Assembly (NCBI RefSeq): GCF_002563775.1
Contig: NZ_PDJO01000001.1
Location: 1,560,001 to 1,624,000 of the forward strand
Source: Thioclava sp. ES.031
GTDB taxonomy: Bacteria; Pseudomonadota; Alphaproteobacteria; Rhodobacterales; Rhodobacteraceae
Length of the DNA: 64,000 bases
Direction of reading: 5' to 3'
Part shown: positions 38,346-46,887 of the stretch, one piece after another
How the letters are laid out: each line of letters starts with the position of its first letter
Numbering within the stretch: position 1 is the first letter of the stretch
Translations under genes and position numbers: made by a program
The notes under the pieces: model-generated
Database searches by the model: none
What the model was told of the DNA's origin: nothing
Seen by the model: only the letters and a program-made list of their open reading frames with translations

Positions 38346-39543
38346 CGCTTATATCTGCGACTATATCCGAACCCCGATCGGCCGTTTCGGCGGCGCGCTG
38401 GCGCCTGTCCGGGCCGACGATCTGGGGGCGATCCCGCTGCGCGCTCTGATGGCGCGCAACACGGGCGTCGATTGGGAGGCGGTCGAGGACGTGATCTTCG
38501 GTTGCGCCAATCAGGCGGGCGAAGACAACCGCAACGTGGCGCGCATGTCGGCGCTGCTCGCGGGTCTGCCGGTGAACGTGCCGGGGACCACGATCAACCG
38601 GCTCTGCGGCTCTGGGATGGATGCCATCGTCACCGCCGCCCGCGCGATCAAGGCGGGCGAGGCCGATCTGATGATCGCGGGCGGCGTCGAGAGCATGTCG
38701 CGCGCGCCCTTCGTGATGCCCAAGGCCGAGGCCGCCTATAGCCGCGCCAATGCGGTCTATGACACGACCATCGGCTGGCGCTTCGTGAACAAGCTGATGA
38801 AAGAGTCCCACGGCGTCGACTCGATGCCCGAGACGGCGGAGAACGTGGCCGACGATTTCGGCGTGAGCCGCGCAGATCAGGACGCGTTCGCGCTGCGCTC
38901 GCAGGAAGCTGCGGCCAAGGCGCTGGAAGAAGGCCGTCTGGCCGAGGAAATCACGCCCGTCACGATCCCGCAGCGCAAGGGCGAGCCGGTCGTGGTCGAC
39001 ACTGACGAACACCCGCGCCCCGGCACCACGCTGGAGGCGCTGACCAAGCTACGGCCCATCGTGCGGCCTGATGGCACGGTCACGGCGGGCAACGCGTCCG
39101 GCGTGAACGATGGCGCAGCGGCGCTGATCATCGCCTCCGAGGACGCCGTGCGCAAACACGGGCTGACGCCGCTGGTGAAGATCTCCGGCGGGGCCGCGGC
39201 GGGCGTGCCGCCGCGGATCATGGGCTTCGGGCCTGCGCCTGCCAGCAAGAAGCTGATGGCGCGGCTGGGGCTGACGCAGGACGCCTTCGACGTGATCGAG
39301 CTGAACGAGGCCTTTGCGAGCCAAGGTCTGGCCACGCTGCGCGATCTCGGCATTGCCGATGACGATGCCCGCGTGAACCCCAATGGCGGCGCGATTGCGC
39401 TTGGCCATCCCTTGGGCATGTCGGGCGCGCGGATCACCGGCACGGCGGCGCTGGAACTGGTGCGCCGTAAGGGCAGCCGGGCGCTTGCCACGATGTGCAT
39501 CGGCGTGGGGCAGGGCATCGCCGTTGCGCTGGAGGCGGTCTAG
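38338..39543 (+). CDS. pcaF: 3-oxoadipyl-CoA thiolase
   Basis: 401-residue thiolase that splits beta-ketoadipyl-CoA into acetyl-CoA and succinyl-CoA, the last step of the pathway. The nucleophilic cysteine is in NRLCGSGMD, the histidine in GGAIALGHPLGMSGAR, and the second cysteine in TMCIGVGQG. A module 1 repeat starts 5 bp after the stop. Confidence 0.94.
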   Translation: MRDAYICDYIRTPIGRFGGALAPVRADDLGAIPLRALMARNTGVDWEAVEDVIFGCANQAGEDNRNVARMSALLAGLPVNVPGTTINRLCGSGMDAIVTAARAIKAGEADLMIAGGVESMSRAPFVMPKAEAAYSRANAVYDTTIGWRFVNKLMKESHGVDSMPETAENVADDFGVSRADQDAFALRSQEAAAKALEEGRLAEEITPVTIPQRKGEPVVVDTDEHPRPGTTLEALTKLRPIVRPDGTVTAGNASGVNDGAAALIIASEDAVRKHGLTPLVKISGGAAAGVPPRIMGFGPAPASKKLMARLGLTQDAFDVIELNEAFASQGLATLRDLGIADDDARVNPNGGAIALGHPLGMSGARITGTAALELVRRKGSRALATMCIGVGQGIAVALEAV

Positions 39544-39548
39544 AGAGC

Positions 39549-39717
39549 TGCGCCCGGTACGCGCCGAAGGCGCAGGGCGCGCGTCGGTCCGTCCCGACGG
39601 GCTGGCGCATCTGCAGCCGGGCACGCCGCGTCACTGATGGAGGGGCGTGGCAGGCATCAATCTCTTGAGCGGATAAGGGACGCGCGCCATCCCACGGACC
39701 GGCGCGCGCCCTGCTTG
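39549..39717 (-). repeat. Intergenic repeat module 1, copy E (inverted)
   Basis: Inverted relative to copy A. It fills the gap between the convergent pcaF and pcaD stops. Arms at 39574-39592 and 39694-39712 are 19-bp inverted repeats with one mismatch, 101 bp apart. ATGCCTGCCA and CCTCCA in the interior are shared with copy A. Confidence 0.82.
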
Positions 39718-39719
39718 GC

Positions 39720-40502
39720 TCAGGTCTTGTCCAAGAACGCCTTCAGCAGCGCCGCGACAGCCTCGGGTTGCTCGTAACAGGGCAGGTGGCCGGCATTCGC
39801 GATCTCGTGAAACTCGGCGTTGCACAGCTCCGCCGTGCCGCGCACCAGATCGGGCGGGGTCGAGGCGTCATCCGCACCCGTCATCGCCATCACCGGCAGC
39901 GTCAGCGCCCGCGTCGCCTCGGTCTGATCGGCCCCGGCAATCGCCGCGCAGCAGCCCGCATAGCCCTCGTCGGGCCCGCGTTCGAGCATGTTGCGGCAAA
40001 GCGCGAACTCCGCCGGGTGGGCCTCGGCGAAACCGGGCGCGAACCAGCGTGCGAGGATCGCATCGGAGATGCTCGCGATGCCGTCGCGGCGCACATTGGC
40101 GATCCGCTCGTTCCACATCTCGGGCGTGCCGATCTTGGCGGCGGTGTCCATCAGCACCAGTGCACGCAGAAGGTCAGGACGGCGTGCTGCGAGGCTCTGT
40201 CCGATCAGCCCGCCGATCGAGAGGCCCACGAAGGTCACGTCCCGAAGCCCGAGCGCATCGCAGATCGCGGCGGCGTCGCCCGAGAGGTCCTCGATGCTGT
40301 AGGGGCCGGGCGGGCAATCGCTCAGCCCATGCCCGCGCTTGTCGAACCGGATCAGCCGCAGCCCCTCGGGCAGATGCGGGATCAGCGTCTCCCAGAGCCT
40401 CAGATCGCTGCCCAGAGAATTGCCGAACATCACCACGCGCCCGTCGCGCGGGCCCTGGTCGAGAATGTGGAGCGTCACCCCGTCATGGGTCAGTGCGTGC
40501 AT
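39720..40502 (-). CDS. pcaD: 3-oxoadipate enol-lactonase
   Basis: 260-residue alpha/beta hydrolase that opens beta-ketoadipate enol-lactone. The nucleophile is in GLSIGG, the oxyanion region in FGNSLGSDLR, and the catalytic histidine in NAGHLPCYE. It joins the ortho branch to pcaIJF. It is transcribed on its own towards pcaF; ATACC/GGTAT inverted repeats lie upstream at 40556. Confidence 0.92.
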   Translation of the reverse strand: MHALTHDGVTLHILDQGPRDGRVVMFGNSLGSDLRLWETLIPHLPEGLRLIRFDKRGHGLSDCPPGPYSIEDLSGDAAAICDALGLRDVTFVGLSIGGLIGQSLAARRPDLLRALVLMDTAAKIGTPEMWNERIANVRRDGIASISDAILARWFAPGFAEAHPAEFALCRNMLERGPDEGYAGCCAAIAGADQTEATRALTLPVMAMTGADDASTPPDLVRGTAELCNAEFHEIANAGHLPCYEQPEAVAALLKAFLDKT

Positions 40503-40616
40503 GAAAGCCTCCTCTTTGCAGGAGGTTGTAGCGCGCGGGACTGGGGAAGGAAAACATACCGCGCGGGTATCGGGGATTACCTCGGTGATACCTGAAGTGG
40601 GATGCCGGGAGCTACT
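40503..40616. promoter_or_regulatory. pcaD promoter region with ATACC/GGTAT repeats
   Basis: ATACC-N5-GGTAT (40556-40570) has LysR-box-like symmetry, and another ATACC lies at 40588-40592. AGGAGGC precedes the pcaD start. These half-sites recur at other catabolic promoters in the window. Confidence 0.4.
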
Positions 40617-40800
40617 TGGCGCGGGGCGACCAGCCCCGGGCCGCGCCAGAGGGCGGCGCCCGACCTCGGGTGGGCGCGTGACAACAGTCGTGGTCCGCGC
40701 TTAATCTCGCAAGATCCGAGAGTGATCGGTGCGCGCAGCGGCGTCGCAAAAGCGCCCTCCCGGGGGGAGGTCGGGCGCTGCCCGGGGCTGGTCGCCCCGG
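40617..40800 (-). repeat. Intergenic repeat module 2, copy C (inverted, with outer arms)
   Basis: An inverted module 2 (inner arms at 40651-40663 and 40771-40783, one mismatch to the consensus each) is enclosed by perfect 18-bp outer arms: GGGGCGACCAGCCCCGGG at 40623-40640 and its complement at 40781-40798. The structure is larger than in copies A and B, where only the left outer arm is present. Confidence 0.82.
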
Positions 40801-40830
40801 ACGGGACCTGAGGTCGGCGCCATCCCCAAA

Positions 40831-40861
40831 ACCAAAAAGGCCACCCCCGAGGGGATGGCCA
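40831..40861 (-). terminator. Terminator of the extradiol dioxygenase operon
   Basis: On the minus strand GGCCATCCCC/GGGGTGGCC pairs with a one-base bulge, followed by TTTTTGGTTTT. Confidence 0.75.
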
Positions 40862-40884
40862 GCCTCCGAAACTGCGGAGAGGAA

Positions 40885-41898
40885 TTACTCGGCCGGCTCG
40901 GCCACTTCGTCCTTGGTCTCCGCCTCGGCCATCGCGGCCTCGATGATCGGCGTGCCATAGACGAAGAAGTCCTGCGGAAGCTCGCCACCGAACCAGACGC
41001 CGCCGCCGTTGAAGAAGTTGCTCTCGTCCCAGGTCAGCGTCTTCCAGTCCGGGTCGAAGATCAGATAGCCGGTGTCGCCGAACAGCTCGATGCGGTTGCC
41101 GCCGGGCTCGTAGACATACATGAAATAGGCCTGAGAGACGCCGTGCTTGGCCGGGCCCGCTTCGATGGTCACGTCATATTCCTGCAAGATATCGGCAAGG
41201 TCGAGCATCTGGCCCTGATTGCCATACCAGAAGGCGACATGGTGCAGACGGTTGCCGGGGCCTGCCTGATCCTTGGTGAAGGCGACCTCATGCACCAGCG
41301 GGCTGACCGAGAACCACGCCGCCAGCTCGTCCGAGCCGCCGAAGACCACGTTCTCACGCTTCAGGAAGCCGAGATTGTCCTGCAGGAACTTGCCATTCTT
41401 GGTCACGTCCGAGCAGAGCAGATTGACGTGGTCGAGACGACGCACCGGCACCCCGCGCAGCGGACGCTTCTGGGCGCGCGAGAGCAGCTTCGATTTCAGC
41501 TCTGCCGGGGCCTCGTAATACTCGACCTCCCAGAACAGGTGCTGCTTGTGGCCGTCCGGCGTGGTGAATTCATAGGCGCGGCCATAGCCCTTGTGGCCCT
41601 CGACCCATTTGCCCGGATTGTCGGAGGCCTCGAGCACGGCCACGCGGCGCTCCAGCGCCTGCGGAGACGACGCGCGCCAACCCACCATGGCGATGCCAGC
41701 CTTGTCCGAGCGGGTCAGCTTCAGCGAGTGGTGATAGCGATCCTCATAGCCGCGCAGATAGCACGAGGTGCCGTCATCCTCGGTCGGCGTCATGCCCAGA
41801 ACATCGTGGAAGAACCAGAAGCTTTCCTCGAATTTGGGGGTGAAAAGTTCGATGCAGGCAAGCTGCGCGACATCGTGGATCTGTTCCTGAAAGCTCAT
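40885..41898 (-). CDS. Extradiol ring-cleavage dioxygenase (catechol 2,3-dioxygenase family)
   Basis: 337-residue two-domain VOC-fold enzyme that opens catechol next to the hydroxyls, giving 2-hydroxymuconic semialdehyde. The iron ligands appear as His in LDHVNLL, His in LHHVAFW and Glu in NRIELFGD. Two glyoxalase-like halves lie at about 10-130 and 150-270; an acidic tail follows. It is downstream of the tautomerase gene in one operon. A methylcatechol or related substrate is also possible. Confidence 0.9.
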   Translation of the reverse strand: MSFQEQIHDVAQLACIELFTPKFEESFWFFHDVLGMTPTEDDGTSCYLRGYEDRYHHSLKLTRSDKAGIAMVGWRASSPQALERRVAVLEASDNPGKWVEGHKGYGRAYEFTTPDGHKQHLFWEVEYYEAPAELKSKLLSRAQKRPLRGVPVRRLDHVNLLCSDVTKNGKFLQDNLGFLKRENVVFGGSDELAAWFSVSPLVHEVAFTKDQAGPGNRLHHVAFWYGNQGQMLDLADILQEYDVTIEAGPAKHGVSQAYFMYVYEPGGNRIELFGDTGYLIFDPDWKTLTWDESNFFNGGGVWFGGELPQDFFVYGTPIIEAAMAEAETKDEVAEPAE

Positions 41899-41933
41899 GG
41901 TGTCCTCCCTAAAGCTCGATAAGGTGAATGCGG

Positions 41934-42191
41934 TCAGTTTGCTGGGGCCTTCTCGTGGCCGTTGGTCGGGGCTGTGCCGTTCGAGGCGGCGGCGGGTTGC
42001 TCGCTCGCTTCGACATATTTCGGCTCGCCCGCGACCGCGTAATGGCCCGAGCGCAGCTCGTTGAGCATGATCCGAACGGCCTGCGGCTTGACGCCCAGCG
42101 TGTCGACCGCCGCGCGCGTGACCTCGCGCATCAGCGCTTCTTTCTGCGCCTCGGTGCGGCCTTCCATAAGGTTGATCTGGATTACCGGCAT
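41934..42191 (-). CDS. 2-hydroxymuconate (4-oxalocrotonate) tautomerase
   Basis: 85-residue member of the tautomerase superfamily. The catalytic proline follows the initiator methionine (MPVIQINLMEGRT). Typical enzymes have about 62 residues, so the last 20 or so (Ala-, Asn- and Glu-rich) are an extension. The start at 42191 has AGAGGAG upstream and gives the essential N-terminal proline. It converts 2-hydroxymuconate to 2-oxo-3-hexenedioate. Confidence 0.88.
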   Translation of the reverse strand: MPVIQINLMEGRTEAQKEALMREVTRAAVDTLGVKPQAVRIMLNELRSGHYAVAGEPKYVEASEQPAAASNGTAPTNGHEKAPAN

Positions 42192-42425
42192 GACTGCTCC
42201 TCTGTCTCGGGACGCGCCCTCATTCCCCGCGTTTCGGGGCCTCCTCGGCGTGTCCGTGGACCGAGATTGGGGCAGAAAAGGCGATACGATCAAATACCAT
42301 TTAGTCCGGGTTTCGATACCGAAGGCGCATCGCTCCGGGTAAGAGTGAACCCGTCATATGGCACGATGTCGCACCCGGATCACGTCCGGTCTGCAACATG
42401 AGGAACGTCTTTCAAGTTGCGGAAT
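42192..42425. promoter_or_regulatory. Promoter region of the tautomerase-dioxygenase operon
   Basis: 234 bp holding CGATACGATCAAAT (42282-42295), a close match to the 14-bp arms at the dmp promoter (45062). Two ATACC units lie 22 bp apart (42294, 42316). It is probably a site for the LysR regulator encoded just upstream. Confidence 0.45.
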
Positions 42426-43313
42426 TTATTGACTTAAACTGCGTGCGACTTCGAGGAAATTCGCGACGATCGGAGATGGGTCGTCCTCTCGGGAGATGCA
42501 GGAGATATCGACCCGCGCGCTGTCGCTCACATCGCTGATCGGCAGGCATTTCACGCCTTCCATGATGACCGATGTGATCGATTGCGGGACGACCGAGACG
42601 CCGAAGCCCGCCGCCACCAGCGCCATCGCGGTAAAGCCGTCGCCCACGACCTGCGCGACATTGGGCGCAAAGCCTGCCTCGTGGCAGAGCCCCGTGACCT
42701 TCTCGACGAACCCCTGCGCGCGGCTGGCGGGAAACAGCATCATCGGTTCGCGCGCCAGTTCCGACAGCGCGACGCTCTCGCGATCCGCGAAAGGCCCCGG
42801 ATCGGGCACGACGATATAGAGCGGCTCCGAGGCCAGCTCCTCGATCGCCAGCCCCGGCACCGGCGTCAGCATCCGGTTGAAGCCCAGATCGATCGAACGG
42901 TTCTGCAGCCCCTCGATCTGCGCCAGTTTGTCGAGCGCGTGCATCACCACTTTCACATCCGGGTAGCGGCGTTTGAATTCGAGGATGATGCGCGGGATGA
43001 AGCTGAGGATCGCGGTGCCGAAGATCGCGATGTCAATCCGGCCAAGCCCGCCCTCGGACGCCCGGTGCACCCGGTCCGCCGCCTGATCGAGCAGCGCCGC
43101 GATGTTGCGCGCCTCATCGAGAAACAGCGCCCCCGCTTGCGTCAGCTCCACCCCGCGCGGCGTGCGGTTGAAAAGCTGCGCGCCGAGCTGTTCCTCCAGC
43201 GCTTGAATCTGGCGGGTGATCGGGGGCTGGGAGACATGCAGCCGCTCGGCCGCGCGGCCGAAATGCAGCTCTTCGGCCACGGCGATGAAATAGCGAAGCT
43301 GGCGCAGGTTCAT
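42426..43313 (-). CDS. LysR family regulator (catabolic)
   Basis: 295-residue LysR-type regulator. The helix-turn-helix is LHFGRAAERLHVSQPPITRQ, and the regulatory domain shows VVGDGFTAMALVAAGFGVSVVP. It resembles CatM/BenM/CbnR-type activators of aromatic pathways. It lies between the two meta-cleavage operons and is the likely activator; muconate or a semialdehyde may be the effector, but this is inference. Confidence 0.88.
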   Translation of the reverse strand: MNLRQLRYFIAVAEELHFGRAAERLHVSQPPITRQIQALEEQLGAQLFNRTPRGVELTQAGALFLDEARNIAALLDQAADRVHRASEGGLGRIDIAIFGTAILSFIPRIILEFKRRYPDVKVVMHALDKLAQIEGLQNRSIDLGFNRMLTPVPGLAIEELASEPLYIVVPDPGPFADRESVALSELAREPMMLFPASRAQGFVEKVTGLCHEAGFAPNVAQVVGDGFTAMALVAAGFGVSVVPQSITSVIMEGVKCLPISDVSDSARVDISCISREDDPSPIVANFLEVARSLSQ

Positions 43314-43361
43314 GGGTGTCCTCTCCGGCGCTCAGAGTGAGGCACAATGGCGAAGGGGGCA

Positions 43362-43530
43362 AGCCGGGCGCGCGGCGGCCCGTGGGGTGGCGCATCCCGA
43401 CATATCAGCGGATGCGCTTTATCCGCGCGGCTGCCTCCATCGCTCGAGCCACGCGCGCGGGTGGCAAGGCGCCAGCCCGTCGGCACGGGCCGGCGCGCGC
43501 CCTGCGCCTGCGGCGCGCATCGGGCGCGGC
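43362..43530 (+). repeat. Intergenic repeat module 1, copy D
   Basis: Arms at 43365-43383 and 43485-43503 are 19-bp inverted repeats (two mismatches) 101 bp apart. Compared with copies A and E both arms carry GGCCCGT/ACGGGCC instead of GGTCCGT/ACGGACC, a compensatory change. It ends about 15 bp from the aldehyde dehydrogenase stop. Confidence 0.82.
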
Positions 43531-43545
43531 TCGCGAGGCTGGCGC

Positions 43546-45012
43546 TCACAGCTTGATACAGAGGTTCGTCCGCTCGGTGTAGAATTCGAGCGAATGCACC
43601 CCGCCTTCGCGCCCGATCCCTGAGGATTTCGAGCCACCGAAGGCCGTGCGCAGGTCGCGCAGGAACCACGAGTTCACCCAGACGAGGCCCGCCTCCATCT
43701 GCCCGCCGACGCGATGTGCGCGGCTGAGATTTTCAGTGAGGATCGTGGCCGAGAGCCCGTAATTGGTATCGTTGGCCATCGCGATCACTTCCTCTTCGCT
43801 GTCGAAGGGCTGGATGTGGCAGCAGGGGCCGAAGATTTCCTCGCGCACGATGGGGCTGTCTTCGGGCAGGCCGGTCCAGATGGTCGGCTCGACGAAGAAG
43901 CCCCCGTTGCGGTAATCGCCTTGCGCGAAGTCCGGCGTGCCGCCGCCGGTGACGATGGTCGCGCCCAGATCGGCGGCCTTCTTGTAATAGCTCAGCACCT
44001 TCTCGCGATGCTCAGCGGAGATCAGCGGGCCGATGGTCGCGCCGTCGGTATCCGGGCCGCCTTGGATCAGACCTTCCGCGCCCGCTTTCAGGCGGCTGAC
44101 GAATTCCTCGAAGACGGGGCGTTCGACGTAAATCCGCTCGGTGCCCAGACAGACCTGCCCGGTATTGGCGAAACACGAGCGCATCGTGACCTCGATCGCC
44201 TTGTCCAGATCTGCATCGGCAAAGACGATGGCGGGGTTTTTGCCGCCGAGTTCAAACGACACATCGCGCAGCCCCACCGCAGCCTGCTTCATGATCGCCT
44301 CGCCGGTGCGGGTCTCGCCGGTGAAGGTGATGCCGTTGACGCCCGGATGCTGGGTCAGCAACTCGCCCGCGCTGTCCGGCCCAAAGCCGTGGATCACGTT
44401 ATAGACGCCTTTCGGGATGCCCACCTCGTTCATCACCTCGCCCAGCAGGGTCGCGGTGGCGGGGCTTTCCTCGGACGGCTTCACGACGACCGTATTGCCA
44501 CAAGCCAGCGCCGGGCCAACCTTCCAAGTCATCAGCAGGAACGGCGCGTTCCAGGGCGAGATCACCCCGATCACGCCTTTCGGGCGATGCAGTTCGAGAT
44601 TGGCCGCCCCCGTGCCGTCGGGCGTATCCATATGGAAATACTCGCCGCCCGTGTTCTTGAGCATCTCCGCGAAGATCCGGAAATTCGCCGCGCCGCGCGG
44701 AATCTCGACCTTCTCGGCAAAGCCGCGCGTATGGCCGGTATCGGCCACTTCCGCTTCCATGAAGTCGGCCTTGCGTGCGTCGATCGCGTCGGCGATCTTC
44801 ATCAGCAGATCGCAGCGTTGCGCTTTCGGCATCTTGCCCCAGGGGCCTTTCAGCGCCGCCTGTGCCGCCTCCACCGCGTCATTCACATCCTCGGCCAGCG
44901 CCTCATGCACATCGGCGATCTTCTCGCCGGTGGACGGGGAAATCTTGTCGAAGGTTTTGCCCGATTGCGCGGCGCGGTATTCGCCGTCGATGAAGAGCTT
45001 ATGCGTGGTCAT
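43546..45012 (-). CDS. 2-hydroxymuconic semialdehyde dehydrogenase
   Basis: 488-residue NAD-dependent aldehyde dehydrogenase of the DmpC/XylG group, oxidising the ring-cleavage semialdehyde to 2-hydroxymuconate. The catalytic glutamate is in FELGGKNPA and the cysteine in NTGQVCLGTER; VISPWNAPFLL is the cofactor segment. The open frame extends far upstream, but ATG 45012 has GGGAGG before it and homology starts there. No hydrolase (dmpD) gene is in the window, so this dehydrogenase branch is the only one seen. Confidence 0.92.
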   Translation of the reverse strand: MTTHKLFIDGEYRAAQSGKTFDKISPSTGEKIADVHEALAEDVNDAVEAAQAALKGPWGKMPKAQRCDLLMKIADAIDARKADFMEAEVADTGHTRGFAEKVEIPRGAANFRIFAEMLKNTGGEYFHMDTPDGTGAANLELHRPKGVIGVISPWNAPFLLMTWKVGPALACGNTVVVKPSEESPATATLLGEVMNEVGIPKGVYNVIHGFGPDSAGELLTQHPGVNGITFTGETRTGEAIMKQAAVGLRDVSFELGGKNPAIVFADADLDKAIEVTMRSCFANTGQVCLGTERIYVERPVFEEFVSRLKAGAEGLIQGGPDTDGATIGPLISAEHREKVLSYYKKAADLGATIVTGGGTPDFAQGDYRNGGFFVEPTIWTGLPEDSPIVREEIFGPCCHIQPFDSEEEVIAMANDTNYGLSATILTENLSRAHRVGGQMEAGLVWVNSWFLRDLRTAFGGSKSSGIGREGGVHSLEFYTERTNLCIKL

Positions 45013-45261
45013 ATCGTCCTCCCGTGAGCCACCTCTTGGGCGACAAGCTAGGCAACCCGGCCGATACGCTCCAATGCTTTTGCATCCCGCACGCGATACC
45101 GTTTTTGCATGATGCCGCATCGGGTCGCGATGCAAAACCCGTATCAAGCCCGGCCCGTCAAAGTATTGGAGCGTATCGCGCCGCCGTCTTAGCCTTGATC
45201 CGGAGGCAGCCCGTATCGGTTTCACGAGACCGATGCAGATGAGGGCCGCGACGGAGGACAT
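45013..45261. promoter_or_regulatory. Divergent meta-pathway promoter with 14-bp inverted repeat
   Basis: CGATACGCTCCAAT (45062-45075) and ATTGGAGCGTATCG (45165-45178) are perfect inverted repeats about 103 bp apart centre to centre. Between them TTTTGCAT (45079 and 45103 areas) pairs with ATGCAAAA near 45130. This looks like a looped or paired operator controlling both the dehydrogenase gene and the hydratase operon. Confidence 0.55.
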
Positions 45262-46062
45262 ATGCTGGACAGCACCAAGATCGAGAGCTTGGGCGATGCG
45301 CTGTATGACGCGCTGCGCTCGGGCCGACCGACCCAGAAAATCAGCGCGCTCGAACCCGAGAGCGACATCGAGGACGCCTATCGCATCCAGTTGCGGATGC
45401 TGGAGCGGCGTCTGGAGGCGGGCGACGCGGTCGTCGGCAAGAAGATCGGCCTGACGAGCCGCGCCATTCAGGACGCGCTCGGCGTCTACCAGCCCGATTT
45501 CGGGCAGGTGACGAAGCGGATGCTGTTCGAGGATGGCGCGACGATCGACCTCAGCAAGCTGATGCAGCCGCGCCTCGAGGGCGAGCTGGCCTTCCGCCTG
45601 AAGGAAGACCTGATCGGGCCGGGCGTGACCGTCTCGGACGTGATCCGCGCGACCGACTATGTGACGCCCTGTTTCGAGATCGTCGATACCCGGTTCGAGG
45701 ATTGGCAGATCAAGATTCAGGATACTGTGGCCGATAACGCGTCTTGCGGCGTGTTCGTGCTGGGCGAGGCCAAGGCCGATCCGCGCGATCTGGACCTCAG
45801 CCTCGCAGGCATGGTGATCGAGAAGAACGGCGAGGTGGTCGCGACCGGGGCAGGCGCTGCGGTGCAAGGCTCGCCGGTGATGGCGGTCGCGTGGCTGGCC
45901 AATACGCTCGGGCGTCTGGGGATCCCGCTGAAAGCCGGAGAGATCATCCTGTCGGGCGCGCAGGCGCCGCTGCTGGCCGTCACGGATGGCGATCATTTCA
46001 CTTGCGAGATCGCGGGCATCGGCGCGTGCGAGATGCGTTTTGCCGGGAGGGCAATGGTATGA
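45262..46062 (+). CDS. 2-keto-4-pentenoate hydratase
   Basis: 266-residue fumarylacetoacetase-fold hydratase (DmpE/MhpD class) that adds water to 2-oxopent-4-enoate. GKKIGLTSRAIQ and the metal-site region RLEGELAF are conserved. GGAGGACAT precedes the ATG. It is paralogous to the next gene, whose start overlaps its stop (ATGA); in related systems the two proteins form a complex. Confidence 0.91.
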   Translation: MLDSTKIESLGDALYDALRSGRPTQKISALEPESDIEDAYRIQLRMLERRLEAGDAVVGKKIGLTSRAIQDALGVYQPDFGQVTKRMLFEDGATIDLSKLMQPRLEGELAFRLKEDLIGPGVTVSDVIRATDYVTPCFEIVDTRFEDWQIKIQDTVADNASCGVFVLGEAKADPRDLDLSLAGMVIEKNGEVVATGAGAAVQGSPVMAVAWLANTLGRLGIPLKAGEIILSGAQAPLLAVTDGDHFTCEIAGIGACEMRFAGRAMV

Positions 46063-46865
46063 GCCTCGATCAACCGAAGACCGTCGATGAGGAAGCGATC
46101 ATCCGCATGGCCGAGCGCGTCGAGACCGCGCAGCGCTACGCGGTGCCGATCCGCAAACTGACCGAGGATTATACCGATCTGACCATCGCCGACGCCTATC
46201 GCGTCCAGACCGCGCTGCGCCGCAATCTGGAGAAGAAGGGCGAGCGGGTGATCGGCTGGAAAGCGGGCCTGACCTCGAAGCCGAAAATGGCGCAGATGGG
46301 GGTCTCGACCCCCGGCGTGGGCTTTCTGACCGACGCGATGGAGCGTCCGGCGAACTCGAAGATCACCGTCAGCGACATGATCCACCCGCGGGTCGAGGCC
46401 GAGATCGCTTTTGTGACCAACAAGGAGCTGGCGGGCAAGGTTACGCGCGACGACGTGCTGGCCGCCACCGATTACGTCCAGCCCGCGCTGGAGGTGATCG
46501 ACAGCCGCTTCACTGGGTTCAAGTTCGATCTGGAATCGGTGCTGGCCGACAATTCCAGCTCGGCGCGCTATGTGCCGGGCGGGCGGATGATCCGGCCCGA
46601 CGCGCTCGATCTGCGGACCGTGGGCGTCGTGTTGGAGCATAACGGCGAGATCGCCCAGATCGGCGCGGGCGCCGAGGTGCTGGGCCACCCCGCCGAGGCG
46701 ATCGCGATGCTGGTCGGCGTTCTGGACGATATGGGCGAGGTGCTGCCCGCGGGCAGCTTCGTGATGGCCGGCGCGATCACCGCCGCCGTGGCCGTCAAAC
46801 CCGGCGATTCCATCACCGCGAGATTTTACGAGATGGGCTCGATCACGGTGACCTTCACCGAGTGA
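46059..46865 (+). CDS. 4-oxalocrotonate decarboxylase
   Basis: 268-residue DmpH-type enzyme that decarboxylates 2-oxo-3-hexenedioate to 2-hydroxypenta-2,4-dienoate. [16 protein letters not shown] and RVEAEIAFV mark the fold and metal site. The decarboxylase call over a second hydratase rests on order in the operon and on [10 protein letters not shown] similarity. Translationally coupled to the hydratase gene. Confidence 0.87.
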   Translation: MSLDQPKTVDEEAIIRMAERVETAQRYAVPIRKLTEDYTDLTIADAYRVQTALRRNLEKKGERVIGWKAGLTSKPKMAQMGVSTPGVGFLTDAMERPANSKITVSDMIHPRVEAEIAFVTNKELAGKVTRDDVLAATDYVQPALEVIDSRFTGFKFDLESVLADNSSSARYVPGGRMIRPDALDLRTVGVVLEHNGEIAQIGAGAEVLGHPAEAIAMLVGVLDDMGEVLPAGSFVMAGAITAAVAVKPGDSITARFYEMGSITVTFTE

Positions 46866-46887
46866 TCCCGAGCCAAGGAGGTTCAAG

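Noticed and set aside
43314..43623. Short open frames within repeat copy D
   Set aside because: They lie in a dispersed repeat, have no family match and no ribosome site.
43546..45996. Single 816-residue protein including the aldehyde dehydrogenase
   Set aside because: The N-terminal 328 residues are antisense to the hydratase gene and its promoter. A good ribosome site and family homology place the start at 45012.
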